A model generated the notes under the pieces. That model had not been told where the DNA came from. It made no database searches and was given only the letters and a program-made list of their open reading frames with translations. From a bacterium (lineage in GTDB: Bacteria > Cyanobacteriota > Sericytochromatia > S15B-MN24 > UBA4093), in assembly GCA_017744355.1 (NCBI GenBank), contig JAGIBK010000002.1, positions 231,001-295,000 of the forward strand: a stretch of DNA of 64,000 bases, given 5' to 3'. Position numbers and translations under genes: made by a program. Below are positions 1-8,238 of the stretch, piece by piece. Every line of letters starts with the position of its first letter. Within the stretch, counting starts at the first letter, position 1.

Positions 1-280
1 GGGTGAGCTCGGGGGGGAGGGCCACCGGCGGGATCGCCTGGGGCTGGAAGAGGGCCAAGAGCGCCGGCTGGATGGCGTTCTCGGCGGCCTCACCGAACGG
101 GCCCTCGGCCTCTATCCAGCTCAGCGCGGCCTGGTACAGGGCGAGGGCCCCCGCGAGCACCAGGGGGCGCGGCCCGCCCGGATAGCCGGGCAGGACGCGC
201 TCGACCAATAGCCGCAGCAGCGGCAGGTTGTTTTCAAAGCGCGCCAGGGCGGCCTCGATGGGAGGGCGGCGGTCCTTCAT
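1..280 (-). CDS. Hypothetical protein, C-terminus cut by window edge
   Basis: The reverse strand opens at an ATG (278-280) preceded by GTGAGGAGAAAACC, a good Shine-Dalgarno, and runs without a stop to base 1, giving at least 93 residues. The visible part starts MKDRRPPIEAALARFENNLP and is Leu/Ala-rich and probably helical. I see no signal peptide and no motif I recognise. It lies 27 bases downstream of the TolC-like gene on the same strand, so it is probably the last visible member of the 3.1-0 kb envelope operon. No function can be assigned. Confidence 0.6.
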   Translation of the reverse strand, partial: MKDRRPPIEAALARFENNLPLLRLLVERVLPGYPGGPRPLVLAGALALYQAALSWIEAEGPFGEAAENAIQPALLALFQPQAIPPVALPPELT

Positions 281-307
281 GGTTTTCTCCTCACTAGGGC
301 GGGCTTA

Positions 308-997
308 CTACTTGGCGGGTTTCGATGGCTTGTCGAGCCAATCCGTGTCGCCCATCTGCTGGACCAGGATGGCCCAGGCGCGGTTGTAGGCGCCCTCCGA
401 GGCGACCAGGTCCGCCTGGGACTGACTGACGGCAAGCCGCGCCTTCATGACCTCGCTGATGCTGGCGTTGCCCTTCCCGAAGAGGCGCTGGACCACCAGC
501 ACGTCCGACTCGGTGCTGCGGATGGCCTCATGCCGAAGGGCCAGGAGCTTCTGCTGGGAGAGCCAGCCGGCGTAGGCCTCGGTGGTGCTCGCCACCACCT
601 GCAGGCTCACCTGCCGGACCCCTTCGCGCGCGGCCTGGACCCGGGCCTCGGAGCCCTTGAGCACCATGGGGGTGCTCAAAAAGTCGCCCAGGTTCATGGT
701 CAGGTAGGCGCCGGCCGCGGGCAGCGGCAGGCCGTTCGCCGGGGGCACGACGGTGTTGAGGCCCACGTTGGCCGAAAGGGTGCGCAGGGGGTAGAGCTTG
801 GCGACCTCGGCCTCGGCCTCGGCGCGGGAGAGCTCGGCCCGGGCCTGGCGAAGCTGGGGATTATTGGCGAGGGCCTTGGTGATGGCCTGGTCGAGGGTCA
901 AGACCGCCGGCGGCTCGGGGAGGCCCTGGGCGTGGGCGGAAAGGGGAGCGAGCGCGAGCATGGCGCCAAGGACGATCGGGGCCAAGGGGGTCTTCAT
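308..997 (-). CDS. TolC-family outer membrane protein, half length
   Basis: 229 residues with a clear Sec signal peptide (cleavage near AHA-Q, residue 24). An outer-membrane-efflux repeat follows, starting LTLDQAITKALANNPQLRQA, the usual TolC N-terminal helix. Family members normally carry two such repeats in 400-500 residues; this protein ends after about one (last residues KPSKPAK). It could be a genuine single-repeat relative or a shortened gene; the reading frame is clean, so decay is not obvious. It sits 25 bases after the sugar-transferase fusion gene, consistent with a role in envelope or polysaccharide export. The family forms trimeric outer-membrane tunnels, and whether a half-length chain can do that (for example as a hexamer) is unknown. 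Confidence 0.75.
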   Translation of the reverse strand: MKTPLAPIVLGAMLALAPLSAHAQGLPEPPAVLTLDQAITKALANNPQLRQARAELSRAEAEAEVAKLYPLRTLSANVGLNTVVPPANGLPLPAAGAYLTMNLGDFLSTPMVLKGSEARVQAAREGVRQVSLQVVASTTEAYAGWLSQQKLLALRHEAIRSTESDVLVVQRLFGKGNASISEVMKARLAVSQSQADLVASEGAYNRAWAILVQQMGDTDWLDKPSKPAK

Positions 998-1022
998 GGT
1001 GGTGCTTCCTCCGAACAGGGCG

Positions 1023-2654
1023 CTAGCGTGCGCCGCGGCGTAGCAAGAGGGCAGGAATGGTCTTGAGCAGGATGAGCCAGTCGCTCCAGAAGGTGCGGGT
1101 CACCGAGTAGTAGGAGTCGAGGACCATCCGCTCCTTCTCGCTGAGGTCGGATCGCCCGCTGATCTGCCACAGGCCGGTGATCCCCGCCGGGCACGAGAAG
1201 CGCAGGCGCTGCCAGTCCTCGTGGAGGGCCTCGGCCTCGTACACCGGCAGGGGGCGGTTGCCGACCAGCCGCATGTCCCCGCGGGCTACGTTGAGGAGCT
1301 GGGGCAGCTCGTCGAGGCTGGTGGCGCGCAGGAAGTGGCCCAGGCGGGTGATGCGCGGATCGCGCGCCAGCTTGAAGAAGGCGCCGTCACCGTACTGGTT
1401 CTGGGCCTTGAGGGCGGCAAGGCGCCCCTCGGCGTCGCGGACCATGGTCCGGAACTTGTAAAGCTCGAAGACCCGGCCGCGCAGGCTACCCTCGCGCCAG
1501 GCGCGGCGGTCCTGGCCGACCCGCAGCTGGGTGAAGAGGACCGGGCCCGGGTCGTCCAGGTAAATGGCGAGGCAAATGGCGAGCAGCAAGGGCGAGAGGA
1601 GCACCAGGGCCACGACGGCGATCGCCGAGTCCAGAAGTTGGCCGAGCCGTTCGCCCCACGGTGCCCGCAGGGTCGGGTGCAGCACCTCCGGGTCGGGGCT
1701 CGGCTCGAAATAGGGGTGCGGCCGATCCAGGGGAAAGGAGCCGTGGCGCCAGACGAGGCGATCGCGCCAGCGGGTGGCGCGGCCGAGCCAGGTGTTCGCG
1801 AGCACCACCGACGACTCGACCGAAGCACCCCGCGCGAGCTTCACCTCTCGGACCAGCACGGCGTGGGGGCCGACCCGCCCCTCGCGATCCACCCGGCAGC
1901 CGGGGCCTATCCAGTAGGGGGCGACGAGCTTGGCCTCCGGGTGGATCCGGGCGCTGGGGTCCACGTGGGCGCAATCCCCGGCAAGGGCTGTGAGCTGCGC
2001 CTGGTGATAGCCGAGCGGGCTTCCTACCGTCTGCCACGGGCCCTCGGCCACGAAAGCCGCGACGGGTAGCCCCTGCGCGACGAGCTGCGGCAGCCACTCG
2101 CGCCCGATGGCGCACGGGGCTGCCGGCAGGTACGCAAGGGCCGCGGGCTCGACGAAGTAGAGGCCCGTCTGAAAGAGACTGGGGGGCTCGGTCCCCGCCG
2201 CGCCCAGCAGGCCGTCGGCCGAGAGACTCGCGCCGAGCGCGCCGGGGGTGGCCTGCGGGCTCAGGACGGCGGTGACGAGGGCCCCGGTCTTCTGGTGGTG
2301 GGCGAGGGCCCCCGAAAGATCCAGCCCTTCGACCACGTCGCCGCAGAGCACCAGGGTGGTTTCCGAGAGGAAGGCCGCATGGGCCATCAGGGCCCCGCCG
2401 GTCCCCGTGAGCGCGGGCTCCAGGGCGACGGATACGTGCAGCCCCTCGGGGGTCGCCGCCTGGAGGGCGGCCTCGAGGGGGGCGGGGAGGTGGTGCATGG
2501 CGACCAGGACCTCTCGGGCGCCGGCGCGCGAGAGGTGGCGCAGCTGGTGCGCGATCAGCGGCTCGCCCAGAAGCGGGAGGGCGCCGAGGGGGGCGGTGGC
2601 GGTGATGGGAGCGAGCGCATGGTGCGCGCCCCCCGTGAGGATCAGGCCTTTCAC
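1023..2654 (-). CDS. Fusion: nucleotidyltransferase-like domain + polyprenyl-phosphate sugar-1-P transferase
   Basis: 543 residues; GTG start chosen because GGCGAGGAGAAAGC lies directly upstream. Residues 1-220 are a sugar-nucleotidyltransferase fold (start KGLILTGG, later LVLCGDVVEG), followed by a hexapeptide-type beta-helix (DPSARIHPEAKLVAPYWIG) to about 310. Residues 340-543 are a bacterial sugar transferase (WcaJ/ExoY/PglC family): one hydrophobic segment (AVVALVLLSPLLLAICLAIY), then FELYKFRTMV, RATSLDELPQLLNV and CPAGITGLWQISGRSDLS, all family hallmarks. The transferase half should start glycan assembly by moving a sugar-1-phosphate onto undecaprenyl phosphate at the inner membrane. The nucleotidyltransferase half lacks the usual Arg of GxGTRL and the Lys of PKPL (here GGAHHALAPIT and APLGALPLL), so it may bind but not make a nucleotide sugar. 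Confidence 0.85.
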   Translation of the reverse strand: MKGLILTGGAHHALAPITATAPLGALPLLGEPLIAHQLRHLSRAGAREVLVAMHHLPAPLEAALQAATPEGLHVSVALEPALTGTGGALMAHAAFLSETTLVLCGDVVEGLDLSGALAHHQKTGALVTAVLSPQATPGALGASLSADGLLGAAGTEPPSLFQTGLYFVEPAALAYLPAAPCAIGREWLPQLVAQGLPVAAFVAEGPWQTVGSPLGYHQAQLTALAGDCAHVDPSARIHPEAKLVAPYWIGPGCRVDREGRVGPHAVLVREVKLARGASVESSVVLANTWLGRATRWRDRLVWRHGSFPLDRPHPYFEPSPDPEVLHPTLRAPWGERLGQLLDSAIAVVALVLLSPLLLAICLAIYLDDPGPVLFTQLRVGQDRRAWREGSLRGRVFELYKFRTMVRDAEGRLAALKAQNQYGDGAFFKLARDPRITRLGHFLRATSLDELPQLLNVARGDMRLVGNRPLPVYEAEALHEDWQRLRFSCPAGITGLWQISGRSDLSEKERMVLDSYYSVTRTFWSDWLILLKTIPALLLRRGAR

Positions 2655-2698
2655 GCTTTCTCCTCGCCAAAAGGGGTGGGGGCGGGGGCCTGGCCCCC

Positions 2699-3097
2699 TC
2701 AGGCCTCGCTCAGGGGAATGATCTTGTGGAGCGAGGCGCGCGCGAGGCGCTTGCGGGCGGACGGGGGCAGGTGGGCCACCACCAGGCGCTGGCCGCAGCG
2801 CTTGGCCATCTCGCCGGCTTCGGCGAGGGCCGCGAGCCCCGTGGGATCCAGGCGCTTGAGGGCCGAGAGGTCCAGCACGATCCGCGAAGGGCCCTCGGAA
2901 AGCAGCTCGGCGAGCGCATGCTTGAAGGCCGGCGCCGAGCGGGCATCGAGCCCCCCTTGGAGGCGCAAGCGGAGGGTGCCCGGCTCGGGGGAGGCGACCT
3001 CGAGGTCGAGCCCGGGCGTGCGAGCGAGGGGCGTCTGAGCGCGGCGGTTGGGGCTCAGGGCCTCCTGGCCCGCCCAGGATCCTGGCGTGCTCTCCAT
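2699..3097 (-). CDS. STAS-domain protein (anti-sigma factor antagonist-like)
   Basis: 132 residues with a very strong ribosome site, AGGAGGAGG, seven bases before ATG. Residues 30-130 are a STAS fold: LRLRLQGGLDARSAPAFKHA, then RIVLDLSALKRLDPTGLAAL, the segment that in SpoIIAA-type proteins carries the phosphorylated serine. Here the usual D-S-S-G is D-P-T-G, so a threonine could be the phosphosite or the switch may be lost. The N-terminal 25 residues look disordered. It is first in the operon and 44 bases ahead of the sugar-transferase fusion, so it may regulate glycan synthesis by partner switching. No anti-sigma kinase gene is visible nearby. Confidence 0.8.
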   Translation of the reverse strand: MESTPGSWAGQEALSPNRRAQTPLARTPGLDLEVASPEPGTLRLRLQGGLDARSAPAFKHALAELLSEGPSRIVLDLSALKRLDPTGLAALAEAGEMAKRCGQRLVVAHLPPSARKRLARASLHKIIPLSEA

Positions 3098-3277
3098 CCG
3101 ACCTCCTCCTTTCCGAACCGAGAATAGGGGCGGCGAAAGGCTGGCTGCTGGATGCGCAAGACTTTCGCTCTACGGTAGCGGCGGGCTCGGAAGCGGGGGA
3201 TGGTCGATTTGACGAAATGAGTGAGAGGTTTCGTCGCCACAGGCAAGCGATCTGGGGCGGGGGCTGTGTAGAATAGA

Positions 3278-3350
3278 GGGGCTTTTTGAGGCGGGAGGGC
3301 TTTCTGAAAACGGAGGCCTTTCCGAGCACGAAGGGCTTTCTGGCGCCGAG
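3278..3350. repeat. Four imperfect 18-19 bp tandem repeats in a divergent promoter region
   Basis: Four head-to-tail copies of a unit like GGGCTTTCTGAAAACGGA lie at 3278-3296, 3297-3314, 3315-3332 and 3333-3350. Each keeps a GGSCTTT core. They fill the middle of the 301-base gap between the divergent STAS and J-domain genes. They could be iterated operator sites or a slippage tract; nothing else is recognisable in this gap. Confidence 0.6.
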
Positions 3351-3398
3351 GAGGGCGACGCGACGCGTCCCCTTCGCCAGGATGATGGAGAGGTCCGA

Positions 3399-4622
3399 AT
3401 GGCCGAAGGCCCCGATTACTACGAAATCCTGCAGGTCCACCCCAAAGCGAGCGCCCTGATGATCAAGAAGGCGTATCGCACCCTGCTCTTGGCGGGGGGG
3501 CATCCGGATCTTGGGGGCAACCCGATCGAGACCCAGCTCTTGACCGAGGCCTACGAGGTCCTCTCCAACCCGGACCGCCGCATGGCCTACGACCGCCGGC
3601 GCAGCGTGGGCCGGCCCGCACCCACCACCATCATCGTTTCCATCTGCCCCCACTGTGGGGTCTTCAACCGGGTGCGCTCCGAGACCAAGCTCCTCGTCGC
3701 CCGCTGCGGCAAGTGCGGCCAGGGCCTCGGCAAGGCCAAGGCGCCGACCATGCCCCTCAAGCTGGATCGCAAGTGGCCCTGGAAGTGGATCCTGGGCGGG
3801 GTCTCGGTCATGGTCCTGGGCCTCGCGGGGGCCGGGGGCTACGCTCTCTGGACTGCCGAGCGCGATCCGTTGGCCGAGGCCATCGCCCTCGAGGACCGGG
3901 GACAGCTTTCGAGCGCCGCCGAGCGCCTTCAGGCCCTGATCGCCACCCAGCCGCGCCACCTGGCGGCCCACCAGCACCTGGGCCAGGTCTACGAAGCCCA
4001 GAAGAACCTGGAAGCGGCGATCGCCGAGTACCGGACGGCCGTGGACATCTCGCCGACCACCCCCAAGTCCCACTACCTGCTGGGCCGGGCCCTCCTGCGC
4101 CAGGGTCGCTACCAGGAGGCCGAGAAGGCCCTGCGCACGGCCACCGACTACGACGGCCAGGACGTGGGGGCCCTGGTGACGCTCGGCAAGCTCCTGGTCA
4201 AGACCGACCGGCTCGACGAGGCCGTCAAGGTCTACCGCCAGGCGGTGCCGCTCGATGCGCGCAACAGCGACCTGCACTACAACCTGGCCATGGTCTACCA
4301 GCTGCGCGGGGAGTCAGGCGAGGCCGAGCGCGAGCACCGCGAGGCCTTGGCCATCGACCCGCGCCACCGGGAAGCCTTGGTCAATTTGGGCAAGCTTTAC
4401 CAGGACCGCGGCGCCTTCCAGGAGGCTCTCTCCCAGTTCCGGGAGGCCGTCACCCTGCGCTACGAGGACCCCGACCTGCATTTCCGGATGGCCGAGCTGT
4501 ACCGCCAGTCCGGCAACGCGGCGCAGGCCATCCGCGAGTTCCAGGTGGCCCAGGGCCAGGCCAAGACCAATCCGATCCTGCGCGATCGCATCGATCGCGC
4601 CCTCAAGGCCCTGGGGGGCTAA
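3399..4622 (+). CDS. Membrane J-domain / zinc-ribbon / TPR protein
   Basis: 407 residues. Residues 5-67 are a DnaJ domain with an intact HPD triad (35-37), so it should stimulate an Hsp70 ATPase. Residues 84-110 hold two CxxC pairs (CPHC and CGKC), a zinc ribbon. One transmembrane helix (WILGGVSVMVLGLAGAGGYA) follows near 128-148. Residues 155-405 are about seven tetratricopeptide repeats, the first well-preserved one including HLAAHQHLGQVYEAQKNLEA. The likely topology puts the J domain and zinc ribbon in the cytoplasm and the TPR array outside. A modest GAGAGG precedes ATG. It lies 67 bases before mfd on the same strand. The client or partner is unknown. Confidence 0.85.
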   Translation: MAEGPDYYEILQVHPKASALMIKKAYRTLLLAGGHPDLGGNPIETQLLTEAYEVLSNPDRRMAYDRRRSVGRPAPTTIIVSICPHCGVFNRVRSETKLLVARCGKCGQGLGKAKAPTMPLKLDRKWPWKWILGGVSVMVLGLAGAGGYALWTAERDPLAEAIALEDRGQLSSAAERLQALIATQPRHLAAHQHLGQVYEAQKNLEAAIAEYRTAVDISPTTPKSHYLLGRALLRQGRYQEAEKALRTATDYDGQDVGALVTLGKLLVKTDRLDEAVKVYRQAVPLDARNSDLHYNLAMVYQLRGESGEAEREHREALAIDPRHREALVNLGKLYQDRGAFQEALSQFREAVTLRYEDPDLHFRMAELYRQSGNAAQAIREFQVAQGQAKTNPILRDRIDRALKALGG

Positions 4623-4689
4623 GCCCCGGCGGGCCACAGCCCGACGTGATAGACTGGAGCGTCGCGCGCCGCCGATTATCCGGGATTTC

Positions 4690-7600
4690 ATGAGCAATTT
4701 GATCGATCTCCAGGCATTCCTCCTCGCCTCCCCCGCTTGGGAGGCCCTCAAGGCAGGGACGGTCGCCGGCCGCACCCTCAAGGTAGGCGGGGTGACCCCC
4801 GCGGCGGCGGCGCTGGTCGCCTCGTCCCTCGAGGCCGAGAGCTGGCTTGCGATCGCCCCCAACGCCGACGTGGCCAAGCGCCTGCAGGCGGATCTGGTCG
4901 CCTACGGCGTCGAGGCCCTCTACTTTCCCGCGGTCGAGGTGACCCCCTACGAGGGCGTCTCCCCTGAAGAAGAGCTCTTGCACGCGCGCCAAGCGGTGCT
5001 CGCCAAACTGTGCGAGCCGGGCCCGCGCCGGGTGATCACCACCCCCCGAGCGCTCGCCATGCGCCTGCCCAGCCCCCAGGCCTGGCGCGAGGCGACCGTC
5101 ACCCTGAAGCCCGGCGACATGCTCTCGCCCCACCAGCTCACCGAGCAGCTCATCAAGCTGGGGTACCGGCCCTCGACCACCGTCACCGAGAAGGGCGAAT
5201 TCTCGCGCCGCGGCGGGATCCTCGACGTCTTTGCCCCCCAGGCCGACGCCCCGTGCCGGATCGAGTTCTTCGGCGACGAGATCGATCGCATCCAGGAGTA
5301 CGAGCTTGCGAGCCAGCGCTCCACCGAGCCCCGTGAGGTGCTGTCCCTGTGGCCGACCCGCGAGCTGATCCTGCCCACCGAGGGCTGGGGAACGGCTGAG
5401 CAGCTCCTGTACGGCTACGCCGAGAAGCGCGTCCGCCAGCTGATGGGCGGCAAGCGCCAGGCGGAGGCCGCGAAGCTCACCAAGAAGACCCAGTCGGCCC
5501 TGGAGCAGCTTCGGACCTTCCAGTACTTCGAGGGCTGCGAGTACTACGCGCCCTTCTTCGGCGGCCTCGGCACCCTCATCGACTACCTGCCGGGCGGCTC
5601 GCCCGTCGTATGGCTCGATCGCAAGGCCCTGGCCTCGGCCTACACCGGCTGGGTGACGACCCTCCAGAAGAAGTACGACGACGGCTATCAGTCAGGTGAT
5701 CTCGTGCCCCTGCCGACCCCCCTGCACCAGACCTGGGACGAGTTCGCGGCATCCCTCAAGCCTTACGCTCAGCTGGATCTTTCTTCCGGCGAGGATGGGG
5801 CGGACGTGCGAATGGGCACCCATGCCCCCCACGGCTTCGGCAACCAGTTCGATCGCCTGACCGCCGCCCTCAAGGAGGCCGCGAATAGCGGCGAGAAGGT
5901 GGTCGTCGCCTCCACCCAGCCCCAGCGCGTCTACGCCATCCTCGAAGAGCGGGGCTTCGCGGCCAACTACGGCGGGCGCCTGCCCATTCCGAGCTTCGAC
6001 TTCGGGGGCGTCTGGATCGTTCGCGAGAGCCTGAACGCGGGCTTCGTCTGGCCCGACAGCAAGCTCATGGTGCTCTCGGACGCCGAGCTGTTCGGCTGGC
6101 AGAAGCGCCCGGGAGCGAGGGCTCCCAAACGGGCGCCGCACGCGGGGGCTGCGATCGCGAGCCTCAGCGAGCTGCGCGTGGGCGACTACGTGGTGCATGC
6201 CAAGCACGGCATCGGCCAGTACCTGGGTCTCAAGCGCCTGGAGATGAACAACCAGGAGCGCGAGTACCTGCTCATCCAGTACCAGGGCGACGATCGCCTC
6301 TACGTGCCGGTCGAGCAGTTCGGCCTTTTGCACCGCTACCGCGGGACCCACGAAGGCAAGCCCAAAGTCAACAAGATGGGCGGCGCCGACTGGGAGAACG
6401 TCAAGAAGCGCGTCAAGAAGAGCGTCGCGGTCCTTGCCGAGGATCTGCTCAAGCTCTACGCCCACCGCGCCGCCCAGCCGGGTTACGGCTATCCCGAGGA
6501 CGGCACGTGGCAGGCCGAGATGGAGGCGGGCTTCCCCTATTCGGAGACCCCCGACCAGCTGCGGGCGATCGCCGAGACCAAGGCCGACATGGAGCGCGAG
6601 CGCCCCATGGATCGCCTGATCTGCGGTGACGTGGGCTTCGGCAAGACCGAGGTGGCGCTGAGGGCCATCTTCAAGGCCGCCATGTCGGGCAAGCAGGTTG
6701 CTTTGCTCGCGCCGACCACCCTCCTGGCGCACCAGCACTACCAGACCCTGCGCGAGCGCTTCGCGCCCTATCCCATCAAGGTGAGCCTGCTCAGCCGCTT
6801 CAAGTCGGCCAAGGAGCAGAAAGAGACCACCCGCGGCCTCGAGACCGGGACGGTGGACGTGGTGGTCGGCACCCACCGCATGCTGAGCAAGGACGTGGCC
6901 TTCAAGGACCTAGGCCTCTTGGTCGTCGACGAGGAGCACCGCTTCGGCGTCGCCCACAAGGAGCGCCTCAAGCACCTCAAGGCGACCGTCGACGTGCTGA
7001 CCATGAGTGCGACGCCCATCCCCCGCACCCTGTACCTGGCCCTGTCGGGCGCGCGCGACATGAGCCTCATCACGACTCCGCCCATGAACCGCCAGCCGGT
7101 CAAGACCACGGTGGGCCCCTACGAGCCGGACATGGTCCGCACGGCGATCCTTCACGAGCTGGAGCGCGGCGGCCAAGTCTTCGTGCTGCACAACCGGGTC
7201 GATTCCATCTACCGGGTCGCCGCCGAATTGCAGGAGCTGGTGCCCCAGGCCCGGATCGTGGTGGGCCACGGCCAGATGAACGAGAACGCCCTCGAGGACG
7301 TGATGCTCTCGTTCCTCAACCACGAGTACGACGTGCTGGTCTCGACGACCATCATCGAGTCGGGCCTCGATATCCCGAACGCCAACACCATGATCATCGA
7401 CGACGCGGATCGCTTGGGCCTTGCGCAGCTCTACCAGATCCGCGGGCGCGTCGGCCGCTCGGACGTCAAGGCCTACTGCTATTGCTTCTACCGTGCGGGC
7501 AAGGAGCTGACTCCCGAGGGGCGCGAGCGCCTCGATGCCCTCCAGCAGTTCACGGCCCTCGGCTCGGGCTACCAGATCGCCCTGCGGGACATGGAAATCC

Positions 7601-8184
7601 GCGGGGTGGGCAACATCTTGGGCGGCGAGCAGCACGGCCAGATGATCACGGTCGGCTACGACCTCTACATGCAGCTGCTCGAAGAGGCGGTCGCCGAGCT
7701 ACAGGGTCAGGAAGTGGTCACGGACCATCAGCAGGCGGTCATTGACCTGAGCGTCGCGGCGTACCTGCCGGACGACTGGTTCCTCGAGCCCGGCCAGAAA
7801 ATGGAGCAGTACAAGCGGCTGGCGAGCGTGGCGAGCATTCGCGAGCTGGAGCTGCTGACGAGCGAGTGGCGCGATCGCTTCGGCGCCCCGCCCCAACCGG
7901 TCAAGAACCTCATGCGGGTGGTGGGCCTGCGGCTCACGGCGAGCGAGCTCGGCGTCTCGGCGGTACGCTCGGATGCCAAGACCATCCGGGTGCAGCTCGC
8001 CCTCTCGCGCTCGGCTTGGGCGGATCTCACCCTCGGCAAGCCCGCGCTGTCGCGCTGGAATTGGGGCGAGAGCGAGCTGACGTGCAGCCGTGAAGGGATG
8101 ATGGCCGAGGACCAGATCTCGGCGGTCGAGAAGCTGCTTGCGGCGATCGCCAGCGACGCCGACAAGGTCCTGGTCGAAGCCTAA
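4690..8184 (+). CDS. mfd: Transcription-repair coupling factor
   Basis: 1164 residues, the usual Mfd length. The ATP-driven translocase pushes RNA polymerase stalled at DNA damage off the template and recruits UvrA. Visible parts: UvrB-homology region (to about 480, with FSRRGGILDVFAPQADAP); RNA-polymerase-interaction domain from about 492 (LRVGDYVVHAKHGIGQYLGL); Walker A GDVGFGKTE near 646; DEEH box (VVDEEHRFGV) near 745; motif III TMSATPIPRTLYLA; motif VI QIRGRVGRSDVKAYCY; and the C-terminal TRCF domain. The ATG is chosen by alignment with the family N-terminus (LIDLQAFLLASPAW); no clear Shine-Dalgarno precedes it. Confidence 0.97.
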   Translation: MSNLIDLQAFLLASPAWEALKAGTVAGRTLKVGGVTPAAAALVASSLEAESWLAIAPNADVAKRLQADLVAYGVEALYFPAVEVTPYEGVSPEEELLHARQAVLAKLCEPGPRRVITTPRALAMRLPSPQAWREATVTLKPGDMLSPHQLTEQLIKLGYRPSTTVTEKGEFSRRGGILDVFAPQADAPCRIEFFGDEIDRIQEYELASQRSTEPREVLSLWPTRELILPTEGWGTAEQLLYGYAEKRVRQLMGGKRQAEAAKLTKKTQSALEQLRTFQYFEGCEYYAPFFGGLGTLIDYLPGGSPVVWLDRKALASAYTGWVTTLQKKYDDGYQSGDLVPLPTPLHQTWDEFAASLKPYAQLDLSSGEDGADVRMGTHAPHGFGNQFDRLTAALKEAANSGEKVVVASTQPQRVYAILEERGFAANYGGRLPIPSFDFGGVWIVRESLNAGFVWPDSKLMVLSDAELFGWQKRPGARAPKRAPHAGAAIASLSELRVGDYVVHAKHGIGQYLGLKRLEMNNQEREYLLIQYQGDDRLYVPVEQFGLLHRYRGTHEGKPKVNKMGGADWENVKKRVKKSVAVLAEDLLKLYAHRAAQPGYGYPEDGTWQAEMEAGFPYSETPDQLRAIAETKADMERERPMDRLICGDVGFGKTEVALRAIFKAAMSGKQVALLAPTTLLAHQHYQTLRERFAPYPIKVSLLSRFKSAKEQKETTRGLETGTVDVVVGTHRMLSKDVAFKDLGLLVVDEEHRFGVAHKERLKHLKATVDVLTMSATPIPRTLYLALSGARDMSLITTPPMNRQPVKTTVGPYEPDMVRTAILHELERGGQVFVLHNRVDSIYRVAAELQELVPQARIVVGHGQMNENALEDVMLSFLNHEYDVLVSTTIIESGLDIPNANTMIIDDADRLGLAQLYQIRGRVGRSDVKAYCYCFYRAGKELTPEGRERLDALQQFTALGSGYQIALRDMEIRGVGNILGGEQHGQMITVGYDLYMQLLEEAVAELQGQEVVTDHQQAVIDLSVAAYLPDDWFLEPGQKMEQYKRLASVASIRELELLTSEWRDRFGAPPQPVKNLMRVVGLRLTASELGVSAVRSDAKTIRVQLALSRSAWADLTLGKPALSRWNWGESELTCSREGMMAEDQISAVEKLLAAIASDADKVLVEA

Positions 8185-8185
8185 A

Positions 8186-8222
8186 CCCCTCCCCCTGCCC
8201 CCTGGTGGGACGGGGGTGGGGG
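8186..8222. terminator. C-rich/G-rich imperfect hairpin between convergent genes
   Basis: A C-rich run (CCCCTCCCCCTGCCCCC) is followed by a G-rich run (GGGACGGGGGTGGGGGG), able to fold into an imperfect hairpin between the ends of mfd and the Omp85-like gene. There is no U tract, so termination is only a suggestion. Confidence 0.3.
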
Positions 8223-8238
8223 GATCTAATCAGATTCC

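Noticed and set aside
2654-4277. An upstream extension of the sugar-transferase fusion frame to more than 1000 codons
   Set aside because: The extra part lies antisense to the J-domain gene and crosses the STAS gene; it is an open frame caused by high GC. The GTG at 2654 with a ribosome site is the real start.
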